31,361 nt of DNA from CAZHMB01 sp964533515 (GTDB lineage Archaea; Nanobdellota; Nanobdellia; Pacearchaeales; GW2011-AR1): assembly GCA_964533515.1 (NCBI GenBank), contig CAZHMB010000007.1, forward strand, positions 1 to 31,361. The letters are read 5' to 3'. The notes under the pieces are model-generated. The model did no database searches. It was not told the origin of the DNA and saw only the letters and a list, made by a program, of their open reading frames with translations. Made by a program: the position numbers and the translations under genes. Numbering within the stretch: the first letter of the stretch is position 1; every line of letters starts with the position of its first letter. This document shows, piece by piece, positions 13,629 to 19,930 of the stretch.

Positions 13629-14015
13629 CTAAATCCTCGTGATTGGAACAAAAAAACCCGGTTCCTCAGAAAAATCCTCCCAGGAATCCGCTTCTCCGTC
13701 TGGTTCTGTTCCTGAATGTTGCCTTTGTGCACGTTTTTGAAATGATGGAATCTCATCTTTCCTTTTTATTACTCCATAGCCAAGGGCCTTAATCCCAGGA
13801 AAAAACAGACAAAACCCCTCGGGAGTTACTTTACGATAACCACTACTTCCCTACAGGTAGCTATTTGGTCCGATCTGCCAACAAACAAATAATCCTTAGT
13901 AACTTGCTTATCCAAAAAATTTCCCTTAAGCGTACCGGCATAAACCCCATTTTCAAAAAACATTAAAGCCACATCCCCCATTGAGATCGCTTCGGAGATT
14001 ATCTAAACTTTTCAT
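13629..14015 (-). pseudogene. Frameshifted gene for an unknown ~128-residue protein
   Basis: Three reading frames join into one plausible protein. It begins MKSLDNLRSDLN (ATG at 14015), and at the run of five G on the minus strand (around 13977-13981) coding-like sequence continues in another frame (GDVALMFFENGVYAGTLKG... to GRSDQIAT). Near 13852-13860 it moves back to the first frame (GSSGYRKVTPEGFCLFF, then GIKALGYGVIKRK and an acidic end EDFSEEPGFFVPITRI), stopping with TAG at 13629-13631. The two shifts are opposite (+1, -1) and the overall length, 387 bases, is a multiple of three. Either a decayed gene or assembly errors. No family recognised. Confidence 0.5.
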
Positions 14016-14106
14016 TTTAACTATTCTTAGAAAGAATTCGACTGTTCAAAGATTTATTTAGTTTTTTGCAACTTTTTTTCTTATTTTTTATGCTCTTTGC
14101 CGCGGG

Positions 14107-14136
14107 TGTGCACTAAGGTTGCCTTAGTTCTTTTTT
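14107..14136. repeat. Hairpin repeat copy 1 (TGTGCACTAAGG...)
   Basis: A perfect inverted repeat ACTAAGG-TTG-CCTTAGT (14112-14128), preceded by TGTGC and followed on the plus strand by TTCTTTTTT. It lies just past the end of the DUF5654-like gene. The 13-mer TGTGCACTAAGGT recurs at 14522. On the plus strand it looks like a terminator, but no plus-strand gene precedes it. Confidence 0.6.
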
Positions 14137-14140
14137 AGAT

Positions 14141-14428
14141 TTAACAGTTCTCTGGGCTGTCTTTGAGATAATAAGAAGCGATGTAAATTAAAAGAAGGGC
14201 CAAAAGAGTTATGAATATCGATGTCAAAAGAGACGCCATGTTTGGGTCTTCAATTTGGGTTACAAATCTTACGAAACTTTGCGAAAGATCAAAAATTGTC
14301 TGCCGCCATGAGAAGGCAATTGTGAACCCTAAAGTAAAAACTACGACCATCCGGAGCTGTCTTTTTATTTCATTTTTGAACCGTCTTCCGACATGAAAAA
14401 GATTGGAAACCTTCTTTTTTATTCTCAT
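14141..14428 (-). CDS. DUF5654-like archaeal membrane protein
   Basis: About 95 residues from the ATG at 14428; a TTG six codons upstream is possible, but the TATA-like ATTAATAAAC about 30 bp before 14428 favours the ATG. A basic N-terminus leads into a hydrophobic segment (MVVVFTLGFTIAFSWRQTIFD), a short loop and a second segment (LTSIFITLLALLLIYIASYYL). The pattern, including the FSW in the first segment, resembles the DUF5654 family of short archaeal membrane proteins. Function unknown. The gene is bracketed by two copies of a hairpin repeat. Confidence 0.55.
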   Translation of the reverse strand: MRIKKKVSNLFHVGRRFKNEIKRQLRMVVVFTLGFTIAFSWRQTIFDLSQSFVRFVTQIEDPNMASLLTSIFITLLALLLIYIASYYLKDSPENC

Positions 14429-14521
14429 TTCATATTTTTTTAGCAACAGGTGTTTATTAATTTTTCGTAGATTCCCTGTTCTCGGAGATTTTTTTCTTAA
14501 TCCTCTGTTGTCTGCGAGAGT

Positions 14522-14543
14522 TGTGCACTAAGGTCAGCTTAGT
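14522..14543. repeat. Hairpin repeat copy 2 (TGTGCACTAAGG...)
   Basis: The 13-mer TGTGCACTAAGGT repeats that at 14107, with an inverted repeat ACTAAG-GTCAG-CTTAGT (14527-14543). It lies upstream of the DUF5654-like gene, so the two copies flank it. Confidence 0.55.
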
Positions 14544-14842
14544 ATCTGTTGGCATGCTCCTGAACTCCCTACGCAAACAGCTGTTTGTCTTAGTTTGTCG
14601 TCGGTAAAATAAACATAAACCAGAAAAAACAAACAGCTGTTTGTTGGTGTTTGAAGCCAGATTTCTATGTTTAAGGCTGTTTGGACAGCCTGTTTGCGAT
14701 AAAAAGTTTTGACAAACACCTTGTTTTTCCATAGGAAATGCGGTTCTTCGGCACATTGGAGATTCTTTTTACCGTCGAGGATAGAAGATTGTTTGTCGAC
14801 GGACAAAAGGTTTTTAAACTTAATTTAACTAAAAATTGTAAG
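14544..14842 (+). repeat. Palindrome-rich upstream region of the plus-strand coiled-coil/HTH gene
   Basis: No gene is convincing here. The region holds a perfect 14-bp palindrome CAAACAGCTGTTTG (14574-14587), an 18-bp perfect extension of the same site (14628-14645), an inverted repeat GGCTGT-TTGG-ACAGCC (14675-14690), an ORB-like dyad TTTCCATAGGAAAT (14726-14739), and TTTGTC-GACG-GACAAA (14792-14807). The last is immediately before the TATA-like TTTTTAAACT (14811-14820). The same CAAACAGCTGT core recurs four times inside the following gene. Candidate operator or iteron cluster. Confidence 0.75.
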
Positions 14843-15472
14843 ATGTTTGGGTGGTTTAAGAGAAAAAAAGAGGTTGAACGGCTGAAAGAAGATACTAAAC
14901 AAGGTTTTGAAATGGTCAAAAAAGACATCTCTTCTGTTACAGGTTGGATTAAGCATTTAGATTCTGAAAAAAATTTACAAAATAGTGAGCTTGAAAGCAT
15001 AAAAGAGGATTTATCGTCGATTAAAGAAGAGCTTGAGGGTTTGAAAAATGTAATTTCTTTTATGGGAGAGACAAAAACAAACAGAGCGTTTAAAACAAAC
15101 AAACAGCTGTCCAATAAACAAACAGCTGTTTATGCTGTCCAAACAGCTGTCCAAACAGCTGTCCAAACACTTAATTTAGACCAGTTTTCAATAACTGAAA
15201 AAGCAATACTCTGGGTATTGATGAATACCGATATGAAACTGAGTTACGATGATCTTGCTGCTATGCTTGGAAAAGAGAGATCCACCATAAGGGGCCAAAT
15301 AAATAGCATAAAACAGAAAAGTGAGACACTCATAGAAGAGCAAATAGAGAAAAATGGTAAGAAAAGGGTGTTCATACCCGAAGAAATGCGTGAAAAACTA
15401 CTGAAAAAGCAAAAAGTGAGAGTTAACGGGAGCGAAAATACTAAAAAATCAAAGAAAAAGGCTAAAACTTGA
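14843..15472 (+). CDS. Coiled-coil / repeat-linker / HTH DNA-binding protein (copy A)
   Basis: About 209 residues from the ATG at 14843, 27 bp after a TATA-like box; the longer frame to 14738 would run through that box. MFGWFKRKKEVERLKEDTKQG opens a coiled coil (about residues 8-70). Next is a Gln/Thr/Asn/Ala linker (about 76-110) with VQTA repeats encoded by tandem 12-bp units that contain the palindrome half seen upstream. Then comes a winged-helix-like HTH (FSITEKAILWVL...LSYDDLAAMLGKERSTIRGQINSIK) and a basic tail. Architecture matches the convergent gene at 15752-16516. It may bind the palindromes it is embedded in; this is inference. Confidence 0.8.
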   Translation: MFGWFKRKKEVERLKEDTKQGFEMVKKDISSVTGWIKHLDSEKNLQNSELESIKEDLSSIKEELEGLKNVISFMGETKTNRAFKTNKQLSNKQTAVYAVQTAVQTAVQTLNLDQFSITEKAILWVLMNTDMKLSYDDLAAMLGKERSTIRGQINSIKQKSETLIEEQIEKNGKKRVFIPEEMREKLLKKQKVRVNGSENTKKSKKKAKT

Positions 15473-15533
15473 AAGGTAAAAGGCAAAAAGTGAGAGTTTA
15501 AATAAAATGAAAAAGAGGTAATAAAACAAAAAT

Positions 15534-15662
15534 GTGGTTTTGGAAAATAGAAAAAGTAAGGGTTTGTTGGATATTTTAGAAGAAATCTCTGAAAAAGAGA
15601 GTTTTAAAAGATCCCGCGCTTCCAAATTTGTGAGAATGGGAACAAACGCGCTTGAAAAATAG
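15534..15662 (+). CDS. Possible 42-residue small protein (GTG start)
   Basis: A 42-codon frame starting at GTG with residues (M)VLENRKSKGLLDILEEISEKESFKRSRASKFVRMGTNALEK (first Met from GTG). The helical charged pattern is reminiscent of small ribbon-helix-helix or antitoxin-like proteins, but nothing specific is recognisable. A TATA-like GTTTAAATA (around 15497-15505) and GAGGT (about 15515-15519) lie upstream. An overlapping ATG at 15532 in another frame gives only 15 codons (MWFWKIEKVRVCWIF). The rest of 15473-15751 shows no other gene. Confidence 0.3.
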   Translation: MVLENRKSKGLLDILEEISEKESFKRSRASKFVRMGTNALEK

Positions 15663-15751
15663 GGGTTTCCGGCGCTAAAAAGACAAAAATTAACTTAGCT
15701 TGAGCGTTAATTATTTATTCGTTTAGCCGAAATACTTTTAATCACGATCTG

Positions 15752-16516
15752 TTATAGATCCCTTAACTCCAAGATAGTATCTAACGAAGCTATTTTCTTT
15801 AGATTTTGGGATACAAACAACATTATCGACTTGTTGTTCAATTTAGTTTTCTCGACGGGAATCCCCTTCTTTACAAGCCTTCCAATATAATCCCTTATTG
15901 AACTCTCGCTCAATTTTAATTTTTCAGAGATTTCTCTATAATTTGAGCCTTTTTCTCCTCTCCCCAGGGCTTCTTGCTCTAATTGGTATAACGTCGAGAA
16001 GACGATCATCTCTTGATCGGTTAATTTTTTGAATTTTAATCTAACTTCTTTTTTCATGTTATCGAGGGTATCTAGAATTTCTCTTGCACTATCAAAACTA
16101 TCCTTTTTGGGTGTTTGTTCTGGGTCTCGGGGAGGGCCTTCTTTAGTGATTATCTTTTGATTGTACGAACTTTTTTCTATGTGTCTGTTTGTCTGTTGGT
16201 TTGTCTGTTTGTCTGTTGGAACCCCTTGATTTCCTATGGAAACTCCTTGATATTGGTCTTTTAAAGACCTAAAAGAGGAGTTATCTGTCGAAGTATCTGC
16301 AGGGGGGCGTGTTATTTGTTGTCTGCCTGTGGGAGTTATCTGTTGGGGTGTTGGGAGTATCTTTTCTTGTTTTTCGGCCATTTTTTTAATCACTTCGCAA
16401 ATCCCAATCAAGGATTTTCTTGTCTCAATTAATTCTTTTTTTAAAAAAGCTAGTTCCTTTTTAACAAGCCCAATATCGTCTTTTACGTTAGAAAATGCTT
16501 CTTTAAGAGGATCCAT
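15752..16516 (-). CDS. Coiled-coil / low-complexity linker / HTH DNA-binding protein (copy B)
   Basis: 254 residues with the same plan as the convergent gene at 14843. A coiled coil (about residues 5-50, VKKELAFLKKELIETRK) is followed by a long Thr/Gln/Asn/Pro linker (about 53-145) and a C-terminal HTH (about 165-225) with TDQEMIVFSTLYQLEQEA and NYREISEKLKLSESSIRDYIGRLVKKG. A TATA-like ATTTTTATAG lies about 28 bp before the ATG. Part of the linker is encoded by two 20-bp direct repeats (16181-16220) and an abutting ORB-like dyad (16221-16243). Because 20 is not a multiple of three, that repetition is at DNA level. Probably a nucleoid or regulatory DNA-binding protein. Confidence 0.8.
   Translation of the reverse strand: MDPLKEAFSNVKDDIGLVKKELAFLKKELIETRKSLIGICEVIKKMAEKQEKILPTPQQITPTGRQQITRPPADTSTDNSSFRSLKDQYQGVSIGNQGVPTDKQTNQQTNRHIEKSSYNQKIITKEGPPRDPEQTPKKDSFDSAREILDTLDNMKKEVRLKFKKLTDQEMIVFSTLYQLEQEALGRGEKGSNYREISEKLKLSESSIRDYIGRLVKKGIPVEKTKLNNKSIMLFVSQNLKKIASLDTILELRDL
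16181..16220. repeat. Two 20-bp direct repeats inside the coiled-coil/HTH gene
   Basis: Plus-strand units at 16181-16200 and 16201-16220 share the 18-mer TGTCTGTTTGTCTGTTGG. The period is not a multiple of three, so the peptide is not repeated in phase. The array directly touches an ORB-like dyad. Confidence 0.8.
16221..16243 (-). promoter_or_regulatory. ORB-like site within the coding region of copy B
   Basis: Minus strand TTTCCATAGGAAATCAAGG followed by GGTT. The dyad TTTCC-ATA-GGAAA with a 3' AAGGGG tail matches the form of archaeal origin recognition boxes and the three sites around 19395-19879. A partial second copy (ATCAAGGAGTT) lies just beside it. Whether Orc1 binds here is untested. 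Confidence 0.45.
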
Positions 16517-16577
16517 TGTTTTTAGATTGCAGTCTACTATAAAAATATTGGTGTGTTAGAATATATATCTTGTAAAA

Positions 16578-16847
16578 TTACTTTTGAAGTTTTTTATAAG
16601 TCTCGTAAGTTTTTGAAGTTAATGTCCATCTTGACCTTTTTTTGTAATCTATTCCTTGGGGATTTTTGTTTATTTCTTTGACCAACATCTTTGCTTTTAA
16701 TCCAAGAAGCAATCTTTTCACAAACTCTTCGTCTCTGGCAATTTCAACAGCCACATGGGAAGTAAATAACAGCTTTGGAGATTGTTCGAATAATAATGCA
16801 AGAATTTGTTCGGATATTTTTTCAATCTTCTTTTCAGAAATTTTCAT
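16578..16847 (-). CDS. Small winged-helix-like protein
   Basis: An 89-residue protein: helical N-terminus (KKIEKISEQILALLFEQSP), a central helix pair (SHVAVEIARDEEFVKRLLLGLKAKMLVKEIN) and a short basic strand region (YKKRSRWTLTSKTYETYKKLQ). This fits a compact winged helix, and similar short archaeal proteins are common and mostly unnamed. A TATA-like CTTTTATAGCC lies about 27-30 bp before the ATG. It lies between two other minus-strand genes but appears to have its own promoter. Confidence 0.65.
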   Translation of the reverse strand: MKISEKKIEKISEQILALLFEQSPKLLFTSHVAVEIARDEEFVKRLLLGLKAKMLVKEINKNPQGIDYKKRSRWTLTSKTYETYKKLQK

Positions 16848-16889
16848 AGCTTGTGGAAGAATCTTGGCTATAAAAGTTATTCGGTTTAA

Positions 16890-17270
16890 TCATTCAAAAG
16901 ATTTTATTGCTCTCAGAAGCTCTGGAACTGAAAAAGGTTTCGCTAAATGCATGCTTGCTTCTGGAGATCTGAAATTCCCGCAAGAGATACTTATTATTGG
17001 TTGTGAAGGAAACTCTTTTCTTAATTCTTTTATCAACTCATCTCCACCGTTTTGGCTTGGTGAAAAGGCAACCCCTCCCGGAGTTTCATAAGGAACGATC
17101 CTATCTATTAATGCTAAATCATACAAATACCCGCTCTCCAAGTTGTCCCTAACTTCGAGAGCGCCATCGCAAGTCCTAACAGAATATCTTTTAGTTTCAA
17201 GCTGGTCCTTAAGCAAGCCCCTTAGGCCCCCATCATCTTCAACTACAAGAATATTTCTTATCTTTGGCAT
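16890..17270 (-). CDS. Stand-alone response regulator receiver domain (CheY-like)
   Basis: 126 residues from the ATG at 17270, chosen because it follows the aminopeptidase stop by one base (TAAgATG); longer in-frame starts overlap that gene. Receiver features: acidic pair Asp12/Asp13 (VVEDD), phosphoacceptor Asp56 (LALID), Ser95/Ser97 in ISISCG and Lys111 (AKPF). There is no output domain. A loop of about 20 residues after Asp56 (around YETPGGVAFSPSQNGG) is longer than in CheY. No histidine kinase is visible in the window, so the partner is unknown. Confidence 0.85.
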   Translation of the reverse strand: MPKIRNILVVEDDGGLRGLLKDQLETKRYSVRTCDGALEVRDNLESGYLYDLALIDRIVPYETPGGVAFSPSQNGGDELIKELRKEFPSQPIISISCGNFRSPEASMHLAKPFSVPELLRAIKSFE

Positions 17271-17271
17271 C

Positions 17272-18384
17272 TTAAATCTTAACTCCTCGTATCTTCCATT
17301 TGCCGTTTTCTTGGATTGTTTTTCCATCAAGAACTATTTTTGCTTCTGACATGTTTTTTACAATGTCCCAATGAATGTTGCTCTGGTTTCTTGCTTCTTT
17401 GGGCAATCCTTTTGTGTTTTCTTTGTACGCCATACCCAAAGCAAGATGAATTGTTCCGCCTATTTTCTCATCAAATAATAAATTTTTTGTGAATTTTGTT
17501 ATTTTTGGGTTGCATCCGATTCCGAATTCTCCAACGTAGCTTGAACCTTCGTCCATTTCCAGCATTTCTTTTAAGAAATCTTTGTTTTTCGAGGCATCGA
17601 ATTCAACTACTTTTCCTTTCTCGAATTTTAGAGAAATGTCTGTTACTTCTTTTCCCGCTTCTATTGCAGGATATTCAAATTTTATCCAACCTTCTAAAGA
17701 TTCTTTGATTGGGGCCATGAAAACTTCTCCTGCGGGCATGTTCTCAAAAGTGTCCAAATCGGAAACGGCCAATGAGCCATGAACTCTGAATTTTAAATCA
17801 ACGTTTTTCCCAATTAAATGAACTTCGGAATTATCTTTGAAACTACTTTTTATTTTATCGTAAGATTTCTTTAATTTTTTCCAATCTTGCAAGCAAGCAG
17901 AATAAACAAAATTTTCGTATTCTGTTAAAGACACCTCGGCGTCCTGGGCCAAAGCTTGACAAGGGTATGCTATTGAGACCCTTTTTATCTTATCTCTTGT
18001 ATTGCAAACATAATCTGAAACTTGGTGGGTAACTTTTTGCCTCTCTGCTAGCTTCTTTGAATCTGCTGAAGCCAATTCTCTTGTGTTTGTGGCTGTATCA
18101 ATTCCGATATATGCTTGGGAATTTTTTACAAGGTGGTCTAAAAATTCTGGGAATTTTTTTATTTGATGTTCTTTGGCATATTTGTAAAAGAAATCTGAAA
18201 TATCTGAAGGAGAGACCTTCAAAGAGGGGTATGCTTCAGCCAAAATAACTGCTTTGTATAATTCTTTGATAAATGGAAGGGCTTCTTCTCCACCAGAAAT
18301 TATCACGTTCGTTTTTGGTTTGACTTCAGTGCAGACTTTGACTGCAAGTTGTGCTAGTTTTCGTGTTCTTAAATCTGTTGGCAT
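17272..18384 (-). CDS. M29-family metallo-aminopeptidase
   Basis: 370 residues matching leucyl/thermophilic aminopeptidases of peptidase family M29, which remove N-terminal residues from peptides in the cytoplasm. Conserved elements are MPAGEVFMAP (metal-binding Glu), EFGIGCNPKI (second Glu), GTIHLALGMAY and NQSNIHWDIVKN (metal-binding His and Asp). The N-terminal domain contains ATNTRELASADSKKLAER. Slightly shorter than bacterial members (about 410 residues). It is the first gene of a pair with the receiver-domain protein, with one base between stop and start. Confidence 0.88.
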   Translation of the reverse strand: MPTDLRTRKLAQLAVKVCTEVKPKTNVIISGGEEALPFIKELYKAVILAEAYPSLKVSPSDISDFFYKYAKEHQIKKFPEFLDHLVKNSQAYIGIDTATNTRELASADSKKLAERQKVTHQVSDYVCNTRDKIKRVSIAYPCQALAQDAEVSLTEYENFVYSACLQDWKKLKKSYDKIKSSFKDNSEVHLIGKNVDLKFRVHGSLAVSDLDTFENMPAGEVFMAPIKESLEGWIKFEYPAIEAGKEVTDISLKFEKGKVVEFDASKNKDFLKEMLEMDEGSSYVGEFGIGCNPKITKFTKNLLFDEKIGGTIHLALGMAYKENTKGLPKEARNQSNIHWDIVKNMSEAKIVLDGKTIQENGKWKIRGVKI

Positions 18385-18441
18385 TTTTATGAAAGTTTGT
18401 TTATTTTCACCTTGTTTGCCCAGAAGTCTCTAAAAGAATAA

Positions 18442-18879
18442 TTATTTCTCTTGTTTTTGTGCTTCGCCTTTCTTAACGCTTGGAAAAGGTACATGATAAG
18501 GGAGGTTCAATTCATCTTCTAAACTTAAAGCCCTAACATTAGATTTTCTAATAATTAAATTAATTAAAGGCATTTGAATCTCTTCAGGAAGTTTCTTGTT
18601 TTTCCACTCTTTTAATGCTTCTTTTGCTTGTTTTGAATCAACCGCGAGAAGAACTTTTCCTTCAAAGATTATCTCTGCTATTTTCTCGTTGTAATTGATT
18701 TGGTAACTAAACTTAATTCCCAAAATCTGTTCTTTTGACCTGAAAGCTTCTGGCTTTACTTCTATGACTTCTAATATTTTGATATTTGTGTCTATCTTTA
18801 GATCCTTAAAATCGTCAGACATCCTTTCTATAGAAACTTTTGTGAAATTGAACCCAGCTAGTCTTATTTTGCTTTCCAT
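18442..18879 (-). CDS. SecB-like conserved hypothetical protein
   Basis: A 145-residue, mostly beta-strand protein. The C-terminal NLPYHVPFPSV loop and the preceding alternating strands (KIRLAGFNFTKVSIERM, ILGIKFSYQINY, IAEIIFEGKVLLA) recall small archaeal SecB-like proteins, which may hold unfolded clients. The similarity is at pattern level only. A TATA-like CTTTAAAAAC lies about 25-30 bp upstream of the ATG. It stands alone between the aminopeptidase and the PRC-barrel gene. Confidence 0.5.
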   Translation of the reverse strand: MESKIRLAGFNFTKVSIERMSDDFKDLKIDTNIKILEVIEVKPEAFRSKEQILGIKFSYQINYNEKIAEIIFEGKVLLAVDSKQAKEALKEWKNKKLPEEIQMPLINLIIRKSNVRALSLEDELNLPYHVPFPSVKKGEAQKQEK

Positions 18880-18962
18880 GGAATAGTTTAAGAAAAGGTG
18901 TTTTTAAAGTTTGTTGTGGTGAAAAAAGAATCTTGGTGCTTTCTTTTTGATTTCTGGGAATC

Positions 18963-19223
18963 TTATATCAAATCTTCTTCAGAGACAATGATAAAATCCC
19001 CGATCGCAATAATCGCGCTGTAAGGGATTAGAATCTCGTTAGAAGGTGTTTTTTCTAGATTAAGATTTTTTGTGTAAACTGTTGAATCTTTAACTACTAA
19101 ATTAATCAATTCTCCAGATTGTGTTTCAAAAGTTATGTCCTTAACGAACCCAAGTCTCTTTCCTTCTTTTGTGACGATCATTTTGCTCATGAGCGCGCTA
19201 AACGGATTTTTTTCTGTTTGCAT
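18963..19223 (-). CDS. PRC-barrel domain protein
   Basis: An 86-residue single PRC-barrel: LMSKMIVTKEGKRLGFVKDITFETQSGELINLVVK, then IPYSAIIAIGDFIIV. Archaeal stand-alone PRC-barrel proteins have been linked to RNA processing and cell division (CdvA-like and Cren-type families), but the function of this one is unknown. A TATA-like TTTATAAATA lies about 20-25 bp before the ATG. It borders the AT-rich putative origin and is transcribed away from it. Confidence 0.82.
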   Translation of the reverse strand: MQTEKNPFSALMSKMIVTKEGKRLGFVKDITFETQSGELINLVVKDSTVYTKNLNLEKTPSNEILIPYSAIIAIGDFIIVSEEDLI

Positions 19224-19394
19224 GAAATATTGAAATTAAGGTTATTTATAAATTTAACTATAAATAAAAGTATATATTGGAATTGGTGTAAGAATCACTA
19301 TAAAAATTTATTTTTATATAATAATAAAATATTAAATAATAAATAATAATGATAATAAAATATTAAAGTTAAATAAAGGAAATTTTTACCCTGT

Positions 19395-19417
19395 GACCCC
19401 TTGATTTCTTATAGAAA
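19395..19417 (-). promoter_or_regulatory. ORB-like site, left side of the AT-rich core
   Basis: On the minus strand TTTCTATAAGAAATCAAGG followed by GGTC: a perfect TTTCT-ATA-AGAAA dyad and the ORB-like AAGGGG tail. Confidence 0.55.
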
Positions 19418-19760
19418 AGCTTTATAAATAAAATGTATTATTATTATTATTATTATTATTTATAATTATTTATATAGTATAGTATATAGGTTAGGTTATT
19501 TTGAGAGTAATTTGCTTAAATTTGTTTTCTCCATTTTAATTTTCTTAATTTTCTTTTTTATTAAATTATAATTTTAAAATTAATAGTAATCTTATTTTTT
19601 TATTAAGGTTTAATAATCTTATCTCTTTTTCATTAAATTTTTAATAAAGTTATTTTTTTATGTCTTGTTTTTATAATTAATTTTCTGGGAGTTATCTTTC
19701 AATGATCCTCCTTTTTTTTGTTTAGTTGTATATCTTTAAGCAGTTGTCTGATTTATACGA

Positions 19761-19783
19761 ACTCCACAGGAAATAAAGGTGTT
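19761..19783 (+). promoter_or_regulatory. ORB-like site, right side of the AT-rich core
   Basis: CTCCACAGGAAATAAAGGTG: a TCC-ACA-GGA dyad followed by AAA and AAGG, close to the general archaeal mini-ORB form TCCAnnGGAAA with a G-rich 3' end. Confidence 0.6.
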
Positions 19784-19858
19784 TTTATTTTCTAGTAGTT
19801 CCAATCTTTTAAATACCCTTCAAATCTCTTTTCGTTGAGAAACAAGTAAAAATTCAAA

Positions 19859-19879
19859 TTTCCATACGAAATCAAGGTC
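19859..19879 (+). promoter_or_regulatory. ORB-like site just upstream of orc1/cdc6
   Basis: TTTCCATACGAAATCAAGG followed by TC: same consensus as the sites at 16221 and 19395 with one dyad mismatch, about 50-70 bp before the Orc1 start. It could also mediate autoregulation. Confidence 0.55.
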
Positions 19880-19930
19880 TAGGTTTTTCGGTTGGTTTTG
19901 AAACGTTTTTGGTATTCTCGAAGATAAAAC

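Larger units (their letters stand above)
19224..19930. other. Putative replication origin (oriC) upstream of orc1/cdc6
   Basis: About 700 bases with no gene. The composition is strikingly A/T-rich, with an (ATT)n tract at 19436-19460, a 16-mer ATAATAAAATATTAAA repeated at 19321 and 19352, and TATAGTATAGTATATAGG. ORB-like dyads lie on both sides of the core: 19395-19417 on the minus strand, and 19761-19783 and 19859-19879 on the plus strand. Their 3' G-rich ends point outward, and the core of about 340 bp could act as the unwinding element. Adjacency to orc1/cdc6 and the PolD operon is the usual archaeal arrangement. Confidence 0.75.

Noticed and set aside
13505..13756. 83-codon minus-strand ORF
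   Set aside because: It overlaps the better protein-like frame of the frameshifted gene (13629-14015) and its own composition is unlike a folded protein.
14112..14128. Hairpin ACTAAGG-TTG-CCTTAGT as an Xer dif site
   Set aside because: dif sites have two ~11-bp arms around a ~6-bp centre; here the arms are 7 bp with a 3-base loop, and there are two copies.
14738..14842. N-terminal extension of the coiled-coil/HTH gene to the ATG at 14738
   Set aside because: It would translate through the TATA-like box at 14811-14820; the ATG at 14843 has the normal leaderless spacing and begins the charged coiled coil.
16141..16330. Repeats in the copy B linker considered as a CRISPR array
   Set aside because: Only two units of 20 bp, no spacers, inside a long ORF; no cas genes in the window.
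19436..19460. (ATT)n tract as a sequencing artefact
   Set aside because: It sits in the expected unwinding region of an origin with flanking ORB-like sites; low-complexity AT DNA is normal there, although its exact length may be unreliable.
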